From assembly GCA_004558305.1 (NCBI GenBank), contig SFDG01000002.1:1-64000 (forward strand): DNA of 64,000 nt. The letters run 5' to 3'. Position numbers and translations under genes: made by a program. Every line of letters starts with the position of its first letter. The stretch's first letter is position 1. Shown here in pieces: positions 37,735 to 46,689 of the stretch. Source of the DNA: Phocaeicola plebeius (GTDB lineage: Bacteria; Bacteroidota; Bacteroidia; Bacteroidales; Bacteroidaceae). The notes under the pieces were generated by a model. That model was not told where the DNA came from. It ran no database searches and saw nothing but the letters and a program-made list of their open reading frames with translations.

Positions 37735-39225
37735 TTACAGTGTCACGCCCGTCTTGAAGATGGCGATTTCGCGGTAGCCTTTCTTTTCGTTGTTGACGGG
37801 TTCGCCACTGGCGACACGGATGACGTAGTCGATAAACCGCCGGCAGGTCTGGTCCATCGGCTCGTCTTCCACGATGACGCCCGCATTGAAGTCAATCCAT
37901 CCGGGCTTGTGGGCTGCCAGACGGGAGTTGGTAGATACCTTCATGGTCGGTACGTACGTGCCGAAGGGGGTGCCGCGTCCGGTGGTGAACAATATCAGGT
38001 GGCAGCCGCAAGAAGCCAGGGCAGTGGCGGCCACCAGGTCGTTTCCCGGTGCCGAGAGCAGGTTCAGTCCTTTGGTCTGCAGGCGTTCGCCGTAGGGCAT
38101 GACACCCTGCACATAGCTCTTTCCGCATTTCTGCGTGCAGCCCAGTGCCTTCTCTTCCAGGGTGGAGATGCCGCCTGCCTTGTTGCCCGGCGAGGGGTTT
38201 TCGCCCACCGGTTCGCCGTGTGAGAGGAAGTACTCCTTGAAGTCGTTGATCAGGTGCACCGTCTGCTCGAACAGTTCGGGAGTCTTGCAGCGGTTCATCA
38301 GGATGGTTTCGGCTCCGAACATTTCCGGCACTTCGGTCAGCACCGACGTGCCTCCCTGGGCCACTAGATAGTCTGAGAACATGCCCAGCAGGGGGTTGGC
38401 CGTGATGCCCGAGAAGCCGTCCGAGCCGCCGCATTTCAGGCCAACCCGCAGTTCCGACAGCGGGATGTCCGTGCGCACGTCGGTCTTGCATCGGGCGTAG
38501 AGTTCGCGCAGGATGGCCATGCCTTCCTCGAACTCATCGTCCACCTTCTGGGCCACCATGAAGCGGATGCGCTCTTCGTCGTAAGGGCCCACGAACTCGC
38601 GGAAGACGTCCGGCTGGTTGTTTTCGCAGCCCAGTCCCACCACCAGCACACCGCCGGCATTGGGATGGAGCACCATGTCGCGCAGAATCTTCTTCGTGTT
38701 CTCATGGTCGTCGCCCAGCTGCGAGCAGCCGTAGTTGTGGGGGAAGGCCACGATGGCATCCACGCCTTCGCCCTTCGTCTCCTGGCGCAAGGCCTCGGCC
38801 AGCTGGTTCACGATGCCGTTCACGCAGCCCACGGTGGGGATGATCCACAGCTCGTTGCGCACCCCCACGCTGCCGTTCTTCCGCCGGTAGCCCTTGAAGG
38901 TGCGGCCCTCCTGAGCGATGTCCAGTTCCACCTCAACCGGCTGGTAGGTATATTCCAGCAGTCCGGCCAGGTTGGTCTTGATTTCCTTTTCGCAGATCCA
39001 GACACCCTGGGGGACCGGCCGGATGGCATGTCCGATGGGGTAGCCATACTTGATGATGTCTTCGCCCTCGGCCAGGTCCTTCAGCGTGACCTTGTGTCCG
39101 GCAGGCACATCCGTTTTCAAGACGATGCATTGTCCGTCCACTTCGATGGTTTCGCCGCATTTCAGCGGGGCAATCGCCACTGCCACATTGTCGGCAGGAT
39201 TGATTTTCAGGTAAGTTTTTTCCAT
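37735..39225 (-). CDS. uxaA: Altronate dehydratase (UxaA family)
   Basis: A 496-residue dehydratase that converts D-altronate to 2-keto-3-deoxygluconate in galacturonate breakdown. A short N-terminal SAF domain (about 1-95: VAVAIAPLKCGETI, GHKVTLKDLAEGE, YGYPIGHA) is followed by the catalytic domain. FKGYRRKNGSVGVRNELWIIPTVGCVN, PHNYGCSQLGDDHENT, GLKCGGSDGFSGITANPLLG and ILFTTGRGTPFG are characteristic family blocks. A related galactarate dehydratase is possible, but the two-domain layout and the kdgK-eda neighbours favour altronate. It follows lacI by 21 bp. Confidence 0.92.
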   Translation of the reverse strand: MEKTYLKINPADNVAVAIAPLKCGETIEVDGQCIVLKTDVPAGHKVTLKDLAEGEDIIKYGYPIGHAIRPVPQGVWICEKEIKTNLAGLLEYTYQPVEVELDIAQEGRTFKGYRRKNGSVGVRNELWIIPTVGCVNGIVNQLAEALRQETKGEGVDAIVAFPHNYGCSQLGDDHENTKKILRDMVLHPNAGGVLVVGLGCENNQPDVFREFVGPYDEERIRFMVAQKVDDEFEEGMAILRELYARCKTDVRTDIPLSELRVGLKCGGSDGFSGITANPLLGMFSDYLVAQGGTSVLTEVPEMFGAETILMNRCKTPELFEQTVHLINDFKEYFLSHGEPVGENPSPGNKAGGISTLEEKALGCTQKCGKSYVQGVMPYGERLQTKGLNLLSAPGNDLVAATALASCGCHLILFTTGRGTPFGTYVPTMKVSTNSRLAAHKPGWIDFNAGVIVEDEPMDQTCRRFIDYVIRVASGEPVNNEKKGYREIAIFKTGVTL

Positions 39226-39246
39226 TGTCAGTTCCTTCTTTATATT

Positions 39247-40332
39247 CTAAAATTGTGAATACTGTTTCTTGTGTTCACTCAGGTAGAATTCAATGTTCTC
39301 CACGCTCAGCAGGTGGATGGGCATGTAGTTGCACTCGCAGATGGGCTTGCGCAGGATGAGGTGGTTACACAGGCTCTCCACGCAGCTGAATCCCTGCAGG
39401 GTGGGCTGTTGCGCGATGATGAAGTCGATGTAGCCCTTCCGCAGGCAGTCTACGTTGCGTTTCAGCAGGTCGTAGCCCATCAGGTGGAAGCCCGTGCGTC
39501 TGCGTTTCATCATGTACTCGCCCACGATATACGCCTTCGAGTTGAACGTGATGCCGTGGCAGACGTCGGGATGCCGGTTGAAGAACTCGTCGAGGGCGGC
39601 TTCGTTGCGCGAGGGGTCCTTCGGGTCCAGGTTCATCTCCCAGGTCCTGAGCCGGTAGCTGTGCTGGGCCAGATAAGCCTGGAATCCTTCCTCCCGGTGC
39701 AGCTGCTGGTTCGAGCCGAGCCGGCTCTCGTAGAGTTGCCGGAAGAGGACAATCTCGTTGCATTCGCCCGTCATGAGCTTCATCATCCTGGCGGCAAAGT
39801 AGCCACTTTGGCTGGCATGCTGCCCGTAGAACGTGAGAGGACACAGTTCGGGAATGTTCGAGTCGATGAACACGAAAGGCACATTCAGCCGGTGCAGCTC
39901 GGCCGTCACAAGTTCGGTCTCGCTCTTTTCGGCAGGCGCAATGACCATCCCGTCGGGCGGCGACTGCAGCAGGTGCAGCCCTGCCCGGGTGAAAGAGCCG
40001 AATTCGTACTGGTCGTAGTATTCGATGGCGATGGAAATGTTGAAGTCGGAATATTCGCGGATACAGTTCCTGAATCCGGCTTCCACATCGTCCCAATACT
40101 CGCTTTCCTGATGCTGGGGAATCAGGCACACAAAATTGTACTTCTTGTTCGAAGCTAATGCACTGGCATACATGTTGGGCTGGTAGTCGAGTTGCTGCAG
40201 GATGGCTTCCACCTTCTTGCGGCTGGCTTCCGATACGCCCGACCGATCGTGTAGCACTCTGTCGACAGTGCCCACCGACACTCCGGCCTGCAGGGCAATG
40301 TCCTTGATGCGTATTCTCTCGTTCTGTTTCAT
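39247..40332 (-). CDS. LacI-family transcriptional regulator
   Basis: A 361-residue repressor-type regulator. The helix-turn-helix is at about 6-26 (IKDIALQAGVSVGTVDRVLHDRSGVSEASRKKV), followed by the hinge and a periplasmic-binding-protein-like sensor domain (about 65-330). The effector is probably a galacturonate-pathway intermediate such as 2-keto-3-deoxygluconate; this is inferred from context. It is the first gene of lacI-uxaA-nhaC and diverges from kdgK-eda. A palindrome between the two promoters is a candidate operator. Confidence 0.92.
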   Translation of the reverse strand: MKQNERIRIKDIALQAGVSVGTVDRVLHDRSGVSEASRKKVEAILQQLDYQPNMYASALASNKKYNFVCLIPQHQESEYWDDVEAGFRNCIREYSDFNISIAIEYYDQYEFGSFTRAGLHLLQSPPDGMVIAPAEKSETELVTAELHRLNVPFVFIDSNIPELCPLTFYGQHASQSGYFAARMMKLMTGECNEIVLFRQLYESRLGSNQQLHREEGFQAYLAQHSYRLRTWEMNLDPKDPSRNEAALDEFFNRHPDVCHGITFNSKAYIVGEYMMKRRRTGFHLMGYDLLKRNVDCLRKGYIDFIIAQQPTLQGFSCVESLCNHLILRKPICECNYMPIHLLSVENIEFYLSEHKKQYSQF

Positions 40333-40393
40333 GTCTCTACCTTATTTATATATAAAGAGGTTATCCAATATTTAGGTTAGAAAAAAATCGTCA

Positions 40394-40401
40394 CAAATAT
40401 A
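40394..40401 (-). promoter_or_regulatory. -7 box of lacI-uxaA-nhaC
   Basis: Minus-strand TATATTTG in the 215-bp divergent intergenic region, giving a leader of about 55 bases to the lacI ATG at 40332. Confidence 0.6.
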
Positions 40402-40409
40402 TAACTTTT

Positions 40410-40440
40410 TTTGGTATATAAAAAATAAATCGTACCTTTG
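40410..40440 (+). promoter_or_regulatory. Consensus promoter of kdgK-eda
   Basis: TTTG at 40410-40413 and TACCTTTG at 40433-40440 with exactly 19 bases between, the best match to the Bacteroides consensus in the window. The leader to the ATG at 40548 is about 100 bases. Confidence 0.85.
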
Positions 40441-40455
40441 TGTGCGTGCACAAAG
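40436..40455. promoter_or_regulatory. Candidate LacI-type operator
   Basis: CTTTGTG (40436-40442) and CACAAAG (40449-40455) are perfect 7-bp arms around TGCGTG. The palindrome overlaps the -7 box and the predicted start of kdgK transcription, where a bound repressor would block polymerase. It is 104 bp from the lacI start. Confidence 0.6.
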
Positions 40456-40547
40456 CATTTATTTCTGCTGTTAGCTGAAAAGTAGAGCCGGAAATGGGGC
40501 TTTTGGCGAGAACATAACAACATATTTATCAATAAAAATACTCTACG

Positions 40548-41570
40548 ATGGGAAAAATTGTAACTTTAGGCGAGATCATGTTGCGGTTGTCGACTCCGGG
40601 AAACACCCGTTTTGTACAATCCGATAGTTTTGATGTGGTATATGGCGGCGGCGAAGCCAATGTGGCAGTCAGCTGTGCCAACTATGGCCACGATGCCTAC
40701 TTTGTCACGAAATTGCCGAAACACGAAATCGGCCAGTCGGCCGTGAACGCCCTGCGCAAGTATGGTGTGAAGACCGACTTCATTGCCCGCGGGGGAGACC
40801 GTGTGGGCATTTATTACCTGGAGACCGGCGCTTCCATGCGTCCCAGCAAGGTCATCTACGACCGCGCTCATTCTTCGATTGCCGAAGCCGACCCGAGCAA
40901 CTTCGATTTTGATGCTGTGATGGAAGGGGCCGACTGGTTCCACTGGTCGGGCATTACTCCTGCCATTTCCGACAAGGCAGCCGAACTGACCCGCCTGGCG
41001 TGTGAGGCCGCAAAGCGTCACGGCGTCACTGTCTCTGTCGACCTGAACTTCCGCAAGAAGCTGTGGACCAAGGAGAAGGCCCAGTCTATCATGCGTCCGC
41101 TGATGCAGTATGTAGATGTCTGCATCGGCAACGAAGAGGATGCCGAACTCTGCCTTGGCTTCAAGCCCGATGCAGACGTGGAAGGCGGAAAGACAGATGC
41201 CGAAGGCTACAAGGGCATCTTTACCGCCATGGCCAAGGAATTCGGCTTCAAGTATGTCATCTCTACGCTGCGCGAATCCTTCTCGGCTACCCACAACGGC
41301 TGGAAGGCCATGATTTACAACGGCGAAGAGTTCTATACTTCCAAGCGCTACGACATCAACCCCATCATCGACCGCGTAGGTGGCGGCGACTCGTTCTCGG
41401 GTGGTATCATCCATGGCCTGCTCACGAAGCCCAACCAGGGAGCTGCGCTCGAATTTGCCGTGGCTGCTTCGGCACTCAAGCACACCATCAACGGCGACTT
41501 CAACCTCGTTTCGGCCGAAGAAGTGGAAGCATTGGCCGGTGGCGATGCCAGCGGACGTGTTCAGCGTTAA
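40548..41570 (+). CDS. kdgK: 2-keto-3-deoxygluconate kinase (PfkB family)
   Basis: A 340-residue ribokinase-fold sugar kinase. The N-terminal GEIMLRLSTPGNTRF and GGGEANVAVSCANYG are typical of KDG kinases. The C-terminal PfkB signature RVGGGDSFSGGIIHG carries catalytic D281. It phosphorylates 2-keto-3-deoxygluconate to KDPG, the substrate of the next gene product. The downstream KDPG aldolase gene starts 35 bp later, and altronate dehydratase is encoded across the divergent promoter. Confidence 0.93.
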   Translation: MGKIVTLGEIMLRLSTPGNTRFVQSDSFDVVYGGGEANVAVSCANYGHDAYFVTKLPKHEIGQSAVNALRKYGVKTDFIARGGDRVGIYYLETGASMRPSKVIYDRAHSSIAEADPSNFDFDAVMEGADWFHWSGITPAISDKAAELTRLACEAAKRHGVTVSVDLNFRKKLWTKEKAQSIMRPLMQYVDVCIGNEEDAELCLGFKPDADVEGGKTDAEGYKGIFTAMAKEFGFKYVISTLRESFSATHNGWKAMIYNGEEFYTSKRYDINPIIDRVGGGDSFSGGIIHGLLTKPNQGAALEFAVAASALKHTINGDFNLVSAEEVEALAGGDASGRVQR

Positions 41571-41605
41571 TTCAAAGGATGTATAATCATTAGTACTTAA
41601 TACAA

Positions 41606-42274
41606 GTGGCAAAATTTGATAAGATAGCCGTGTTGAACAAAATCGGTTCGACCGGCATGGTGCCTGTGTTCTATCACAAGGATGCAGAAGTGGCCAAGAA
41701 AGTAGTGAAGGCCTGTTATGAGGGCGGTGTCCGCGCCTTCGAGTTCACCAACCGTGGCGATTTCGCCCACGAAGTGTTTGCCGAAGTGGTGAAGTTCGCC
41801 GCCAAGGAATGTCCTGAAATGGCTATGGGTGTAGGCTCTATCGTCGACCCGGCTACGGCTGCCCTTTACCTGCAGCTGGGGGCCAACTTTATCGTGGGTC
41901 CGCTCTTTAATCCCGAAATTGCCAAAATCTGCAACCGCCGTCTGGTGGCTTACACGCCGGGTTGCGGCAGTGTGTCCGAGGTGGGAGCTGCCCAGGAAGT
42001 GGGCTGCGACCTTTGCAAGATTTTCCCCGGCGATGTGCTCGGCCCGAAACTGGTGAAGGGGCTGCTGGCTCCGATGCCGTGGTCCAAGCTGATGGTGACC
42101 GGTGGGGTAGAACCCACTCAGGAGAACCTGACGCAGTGGATTAAGGCCGGCGTGTTCTGCGTGGGTATGGGCTCAAAGCTCTTCCCCAAGGACAAGGTGG
42201 CTGCAGAAGACTGGGCATACGTGACGGCCAAGTGTCAGGAAGCACTGGGCTACATTGCTGAGGCCCGGAAATAA
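41606..42274 (+). CDS. eda: KDPG aldolase
   Basis: A 222-residue class I aldolase that cleaves 2-keto-3-deoxy-6-phosphogluconate to pyruvate and glyceraldehyde-3-phosphate. The Schiff-base lysine is K138 in [10 protein letters not shown]. The catalytic Glu is in FEFTNRGDF, and VTGGVEPT is the phosphate-binding loop. The best start is a GTG at 41606 ([13 protein letters not shown]); no ATG is suitably placed. With KdgK it forms the last two steps of the hexuronate route. Confidence 0.94.
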   Translation: MAKFDKIAVLNKIGSTGMVPVFYHKDAEVAKKVVKACYEGGVRAFEFTNRGDFAHEVFAEVVKFAAKECPEMAMGVGSIVDPATAALYLQLGANFIVGPLFNPEIAKICNRRLVAYTPGCGSVSEVGAAQEVGCDLCKIFPGDVLGPKLVKGLLAPMPWSKLMVTGGVEPTQENLTQWIKAGVFCVGMGSKLFPKDKVAAEDWAYVTAKCQEALGYIAEARK

Positions 42275-42384
42275 TCTAAACGAATATTTCATTTTGTTTA
42301 AAGGTGTATAAAGCGGGAAACGTCGCAGGGGAGTCTCCTCTTGCGGCGTTTTTTCATGCTACCAATGGCGAAAACTATAGGAAG

Positions 42385-42496
42385 GTGTGTCAAAATTCAG
42401 AATGACTGTTATTTTGTTTGTCATTCTGAACGAAGTGAAGAATCTGTAAAGCATTAGTGGATGTATTCAGTTTCTTCGCATTCGTTCAGAATGACA
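42385..42496. repeat. Composite palindromic intergenic repeat
   Basis: GTGTGTCAAAATTCAGAATG (42385-42404) is an outer module also found at about 50743. Inner arms 42419-42442 and 42472-42496 pair with a 2-base insertion around GAATCTGTAAAGCATTAGTGGATG. It occupies most of the 237-bp gap between convergent eda and gcvP. A possible eda terminator (AACGTCGC...GCGGCGTTTTTT near 42318-42353) precedes it. Confidence 0.85.
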
Positions 42497-42511
42497 ATTT
42501 GGTAAAAATAC

Positions 42512-45361
42512 TTACCCCTCAAACTTGCCGTAGCGCGTCGGCAGCAGCTTGCGGTCGCCCAGCGTATTGTCCACGCGCGCCACGTTCACCCAGAACTTGT
42601 TGTCGCGGACACTCTCGATGGGGTAAGCGGCCTTTTCCCGGCTGTAGGCATGGTGCCATTCGCCCACTATCTCATATTCCGGATGCGGAGCATTCACCAG
42701 TACGTTGTCCTCCTTCGACGCCTCGCCGTTCTCCACCTCCTTGATTTCCTGCCAGATGGCCAGCATGGTGTCTACGAAGTTGTCCAGCTCTGCCTTGCTC
42801 TCGCTCTCGGTCGGCTCGATCATCAGCGTGCCGTGAACGGGGAAGGAGAGGGTAGGAGCATGATAGCCATAGTCCATCAGCCGCTTGGCGATGTCGTTCT
42901 CGCTGATGCCGCTCCTCTCGTGGATGGGACGGCATTCCAGAATCATCTCATGACCCACATAGCCCGTCACCCCACTGTAGACAATGCCGTACGTGTCCTT
43001 CAGCCGGGCCGCCAGGTAGTTGGCGTTCAGGATGGCCGTCTTCGTGGCCCGCTCCAGACCTGCGGTGCCCATCATGCAGATATAGGCGTACGTAATGGGC
43101 AGGATACCGGCACTGCCGAACGGAGCGGCTGCCACCTCGTTCCGGTCGTTCCCGAAAAGGGAATGTCCCGGCAAGAACGGCAACAGATGTTCGCGCACGC
43201 ACACCGGACCGACACCCGGACCGCCGCCGCCATGCGGACTGGCAAAGGTCTTGTGCAGGTTCAGGTGGCACACGTCGGCCCCGATGGTGCCCGGATTGGT
43301 CAGTCCCACCTGCGCGTTCATGTTGGCACCGTCCATATACACCTGTGCCCCGCAGCGGTGGATAATGTTACAGATTTCCACGATGTCCGCCTCGAAGATA
43401 CCGTGTGTAGAGGGATAGGTAATCATCAGGGCCGCCAGTTCGTCCTTGTGTGCTTCTGCCTTTTGGCGCAGGTCTTCCACATCCACGTTCCCCCGATCGT
43501 CGCAGGCACAGGTCAGGGTCTGGTAGCCGGCCTGTACCGCCGATGCCGGGTTTGTTCCGTGGGCCGACGCCGGAATCAGGATCAGGTTCCGGTGTCCCTG
43601 TCCGATGCTTTCCAGGTAGCTGCGGATGATGCGCAGCCCCGTGTATTCGCCGGCAGCTCCCGAATTGGGTTGCAGGGTGACTCCCTGGAATCCGGTGATG
43701 ACCTCCAGCTGTTCCGACAGGTTCTCGATGAGCTGGCGGTAGCCCTGAGCCTGGTCTTCCGGCACCAGCGGATGAAGGTTCATCCAGGCAGGATGGCTGA
43801 GCGGCAGCATTTCCGAAGCGGCGTTCAGCTTCATGGTGCACGAACCGAGCGAAATCATGGAGTGGGTAAGGGAGATGTCCTTGCGGTCCAGCCGCTTGAT
43901 GTAGCGCATCATCTCCGTTTCGGTATGGTAGCGGTTGAACACTTCGTGGGTCAGGAACGAGGTGCGGCGGCGCAGGTCGCGGTTCAGCGACGAAGTCTCG
44001 GGAATGTCGGCCGTTTCCTGAACCGGCTCTTCTGCGGCAATGGCAAAGATGGCCAGCAGGCGGTTGGCATCGGCCACGGTGGTGGCTTCGTCGATGCTCA
44101 GGCCCACTTCACCGTTCTCGAAGTAGCGCAGGTTCACTTCCTTGCTCAAGGCGATGGTACGGATTTTCTGCGGCGACACGTGGTCGGGCAAGGCCAGGCG
44201 GAGCGTGTCGAAGAAGAGGTCGTTCTTCTGCGTATAGCCGAGGTGCGTCAGTTGCTTGTTTAGCCAGGTGGCAATGCTATGGATGCGCTTGGCAATCTCC
44301 TTGATACCTTCCGGCCCGTGGTAGATGGCATAGAAGCCGGCCATGGTGGCCAGCAGGGCCTGGGCCGTACAGATGTTCGAGGTGGCCTTCTCGCGCTTGA
44401 TGTGCTGCTCGCGGGTCTGCAGGGCCATGCGGTAGCACAGGTGGCCGTACTTGTCTTTCGACAGGCCGATGATGCGGCCCGGCATGTTGCGCTTGTATTC
44501 TTCCAGCGTGGCGAAATAGGCAGCTGACGGTCCGCCGTAGAACATCGGAATCCCCAGTCGCTGGGTGCTGCCGAATACGATGTCAGCTCCCCATTCGCCG
44601 GGAGGAACCAGCAAGGCCAGGCTCAGGATATCGGCATCCACTGCTACCTTGGTGCCCGCTTCGTGGGCTTTGGCGGTAAATTCGCGGTAGTCTTCGATGT
44701 TGCCGCTGTTGTTGGGATACTGGAGGATGCAACCGAAGATGTCGGGGGTCAGTTCCAGATCGCGGTAGCTGCCCGTACGGATAACGATGCCCTGGGGAAC
44801 GGTACGGGTGCGGAGCACGGCCAGGTTCTGCGGGAAGATTTCTTCGTCCACAAAGAGGACGTTCGCCCCGGCCTTCTGCTGTGCACGGCTGCGGAGTCCG
44901 TACATCATGGTGGCGGCTTCAGCGGCAGCTGTCGCTTCGTCCAGCAGCGAACAGTTGGCCAGCGGCATGGCCGTGAGGTCGCTCACCACCGTCTGGAAGT
45001 TGAGCAGGGCTTCCAGTCGTCCCTGCGAGATTTCCGTCTGGTAAGGCGTGTAGGAAGTGTACCAGACAGGGTTCTCGAATACATTGCGCTGGATGACGGC
45101 TGGTGTGATCGAGTCATACCAGCCCTGTCCGATGTAGGTCTTGTACATCTTGTTCTGTGCGGCAAGGTGCGCGATGTGTTCGGCAAATTCACGTTCGGTC
45201 ATGGCCGGAGCCAGTCCGAGCGGCTCCTTCAGCCGGATGGGTCGGGGGATTGTCTTGTCGATGAGTTCGTCCAAGGTTTCCACGCCGATGGTGGCCAGCA
45301 TGTCGGGAAGTTCTGTTTCGGAAATGCCATTGTGGCGGTTGGCAAATACGTCTGTTTTCAT
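42512..45361 (-). CDS. gcvP: Glycine dehydrogenase (glycine cleavage system P protein)
   Basis: A 949-residue PLP decarboxylase that starts glycine cleavage, passing the aminomethyl group to the lipoyl H protein. It is the fused alpha-beta form with two homologous halves. The PLP lysine is K704 in HLNLHKTFASPHGGGGPG, and GSCTMKLNAASEM and SAHGTNPASA are typical. N-terminal RHNG is conserved. GcvT and GcvH genes are not in the window. It is last in a four-gene transcript with the MBL hydrolase, rsmG and the DUF3298 lipoprotein. Confidence 0.96.
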   Translation of the reverse strand: MKTDVFANRHNGISETELPDMLATIGVETLDELIDKTIPRPIRLKEPLGLAPAMTEREFAEHIAHLAAQNKMYKTYIGQGWYDSITPAVIQRNVFENPVWYTSYTPYQTEISQGRLEALLNFQTVVSDLTAMPLANCSLLDEATAAAEAATMMYGLRSRAQQKAGANVLFVDEEIFPQNLAVLRTRTVPQGIVIRTGSYRDLELTPDIFGCILQYPNNSGNIEDYREFTAKAHEAGTKVAVDADILSLALLVPPGEWGADIVFGSTQRLGIPMFYGGPSAAYFATLEEYKRNMPGRIIGLSKDKYGHLCYRMALQTREQHIKREKATSNICTAQALLATMAGFYAIYHGPEGIKEIAKRIHSIATWLNKQLTHLGYTQKNDLFFDTLRLALPDHVSPQKIRTIALSKEVNLRYFENGEVGLSIDEATTVADANRLLAIFAIAAEEPVQETADIPETSSLNRDLRRRTSFLTHEVFNRYHTETEMMRYIKRLDRKDISLTHSMISLGSCTMKLNAASEMLPLSHPAWMNLHPLVPEDQAQGYRQLIENLSEQLEVITGFQGVTLQPNSGAAGEYTGLRIIRSYLESIGQGHRNLILIPASAHGTNPASAVQAGYQTLTCACDDRGNVDVEDLRQKAEAHKDELAALMITYPSTHGIFEADIVEICNIIHRCGAQVYMDGANMNAQVGLTNPGTIGADVCHLNLHKTFASPHGGGGPGVGPVCVREHLLPFLPGHSLFGNDRNEVAAAPFGSAGILPITYAYICMMGTAGLERATKTAILNANYLAARLKDTYGIVYSGVTGYVGHEMILECRPIHERSGISENDIAKRLMDYGYHAPTLSFPVHGTLMIEPTESESKAELDNFVDTMLAIWQEIKEVENGEASKEDNVLVNAPHPEYEIVGEWHHAYSREKAAYPIESVRDNKFWVNVARVDNTLGDRKLLPTRYGKFEG

Positions 45362-45397
45362 GTATTAAGTTGTTAAGTTCTTAAGTTCTTGAGAGTA

Positions 45398-46036
45398 TTA
45401 TCTGAAATAAGGGTTGTCTTTCATCTCTTTGCCGATGGTGGTCGGTTCGTCATGGCCGGGGTACACCACCGTTTCCGCAGGCAGGGTGAACAGGCGGCTG
45501 CGGATGGCTTCGCGCAGCTCGTCAAAGCTGCCTCCCGCCAGGTCCGTCCGTCCGATGCTGCCCTGGAAGAGCGAGTCGCCGCTGAACAGGCAGCCTTCTT
45601 CGGCATTGTAGAAGGCCATGCCGCCGGGCGAATGGCCGGGAATGGCGATGGCATGCAGCTTCGTATGGCCGAATTCGATGACATCACCCTGCTTCAGGTA
45701 GCCGCCCAGCGCGACGGTCGGTTCGTTGATCTCGAAGCCGAACATCCGGCATTGGGCAGGGGCCTGCTCCAGCAGGAACTCATCGGCAGCGTTGGCGCGT
45801 GCCCGGATGCCCCAGGTGCGGTAGACAAAGGCATTGCCGAACAGGTGGTCGAAATGGAGATGGGTGTTGAGCAATACTTTCGGCTGCAGCCCGTTGCTGT
45901 CGATGAAGTGCTTCAAGGTCTGCTGCTCGTTCGCCGTGAAGCAGCCCGCGTCGATGAGGGCCGCCTCGTTCGTCTCGTCCCACAACAGGTACGTGTTGAC
46001 AGGGAGCATATTGAATTCAAACCGTTTGATTTTCAT
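45398..46036 (-). CDS. MBL-fold metallo-hydrolase (glyoxalase II-like)
   Basis: A 212-residue metallo-beta-lactamase-fold hydrolase. The metal motif is NTHLHFDHLFGN (HxHxDH), then PGHSPGGMAFY (His), then FSGDSLF (Asp), then YPGHDEPTT (His). It belongs to the YcbL/glyoxalase II-type group that hydrolyses thioesters, but the substrate is unproven. Length is standard. It is spaced 12 bp from rsmG and 36 bp from gcvP on the same strand. Confidence 0.88.
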   Translation of the reverse strand: MKIKRFEFNMLPVNTYLLWDETNEAALIDAGCFTANEQQTLKHFIDSNGLQPKVLLNTHLHFDHLFGNAFVYRTWGIRARANAADEFLLEQAPAQCRMFGFEINEPTVALGGYLKQGDVIEFGHTKLHAIAIPGHSPGGMAFYNAEEGCLFSGDSLFQGSIGRTDLAGGSFDELREAIRSRLFTLPAETVVYPGHDEPTTIGKEMKDNPYFR

Positions 46037-46048
46037 ATATCCTATAGA

Positions 46049-46684
46049 TTATCGTTGGGAAATGGGTACATAGACCACTTTCTTGGTTTCAAAATACGTT
46101 TCGCTGAAAAACTGGCTCAGGTCGGTGATGATGGCCTGCCGCTTTACGGGCAGCACTTCGTGTTCCAGTTCGCCGCCCTTCAGGCAGATCAGTCCGTTGG
46201 GCAGCGCATTCTTCTGCTCCCGGGCGATGTTCTTGCGCACGATTTTCAGCAGGTCGGCCAGGGGCATGACGGCCCGGCTCACCACGAAGTCGAACAGCTG
46301 TTTCTCTTCCTCTGCCCGGCAGTGGCGGGTGGTGACGTTCTCCAGTCCAATGGCCGAGGCAATCTCCGTGGCCACCTTCACCTTCTTGCCGATGCTGTCC
46401 ACCAGGTGAAAGCGGGTGTCGGGGAAGAGGATGGCCAGCGGAATGCCCGGGAAACCGCCTCCTGTACCCAGGTCCATCACCCGGGTGCCGGGACGGAAAC
46501 GGATCACTTGGGCAATGCCCAGCGAGTGCAGCACATGGTGCTCGTAGAGGTTCGTGATGTCCTTGCGCGAAATCACGTTGATCTTACTGTTCCAGTCGGT
46601 ATATTGGTCGTACAAGGCGGCCATCTGTTCTTTCTGCCGTTCGGTCAGATGAGGGAAATAATGGAGTAGCTGGTCCATGGGCAT
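46049..46684 (-). CDS. rsmG: 16S rRNA m7G527 methyltransferase
   Basis: A 211-residue Rossmann-fold SAM methyltransferase that modifies G527 of 16S rRNA; its loss gives low-level streptomycin resistance. The SAM loop is MDLGTGGGFPGIPLA. NVISRKD and the later VVSRAVMPLADLL are family blocks. Older name gidB. It lies 6 bp after the DUF3298 lipoprotein gene. ATG at 46678 is an alternative start two codons in. Confidence 0.95.
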   Translation of the reverse strand: MPMDQLLHYFPHLTERQKEQMAALYDQYTDWNSKINVISRKDITNLYEHHVLHSLGIAQVIRFRPGTRVMDLGTGGGFPGIPLAILFPDTRFHLVDSIGKKVKVATEIASAIGLENVTTRHCRAEEEKQLFDFVVSRAVMPLADLLKIVRKNIAREQKNALPNGLICLKGGELEHEVLPVKRQAIITDLSQFFSETYFETKKVVYVPISQR

Positions 46685-46689
46685 AGGGG

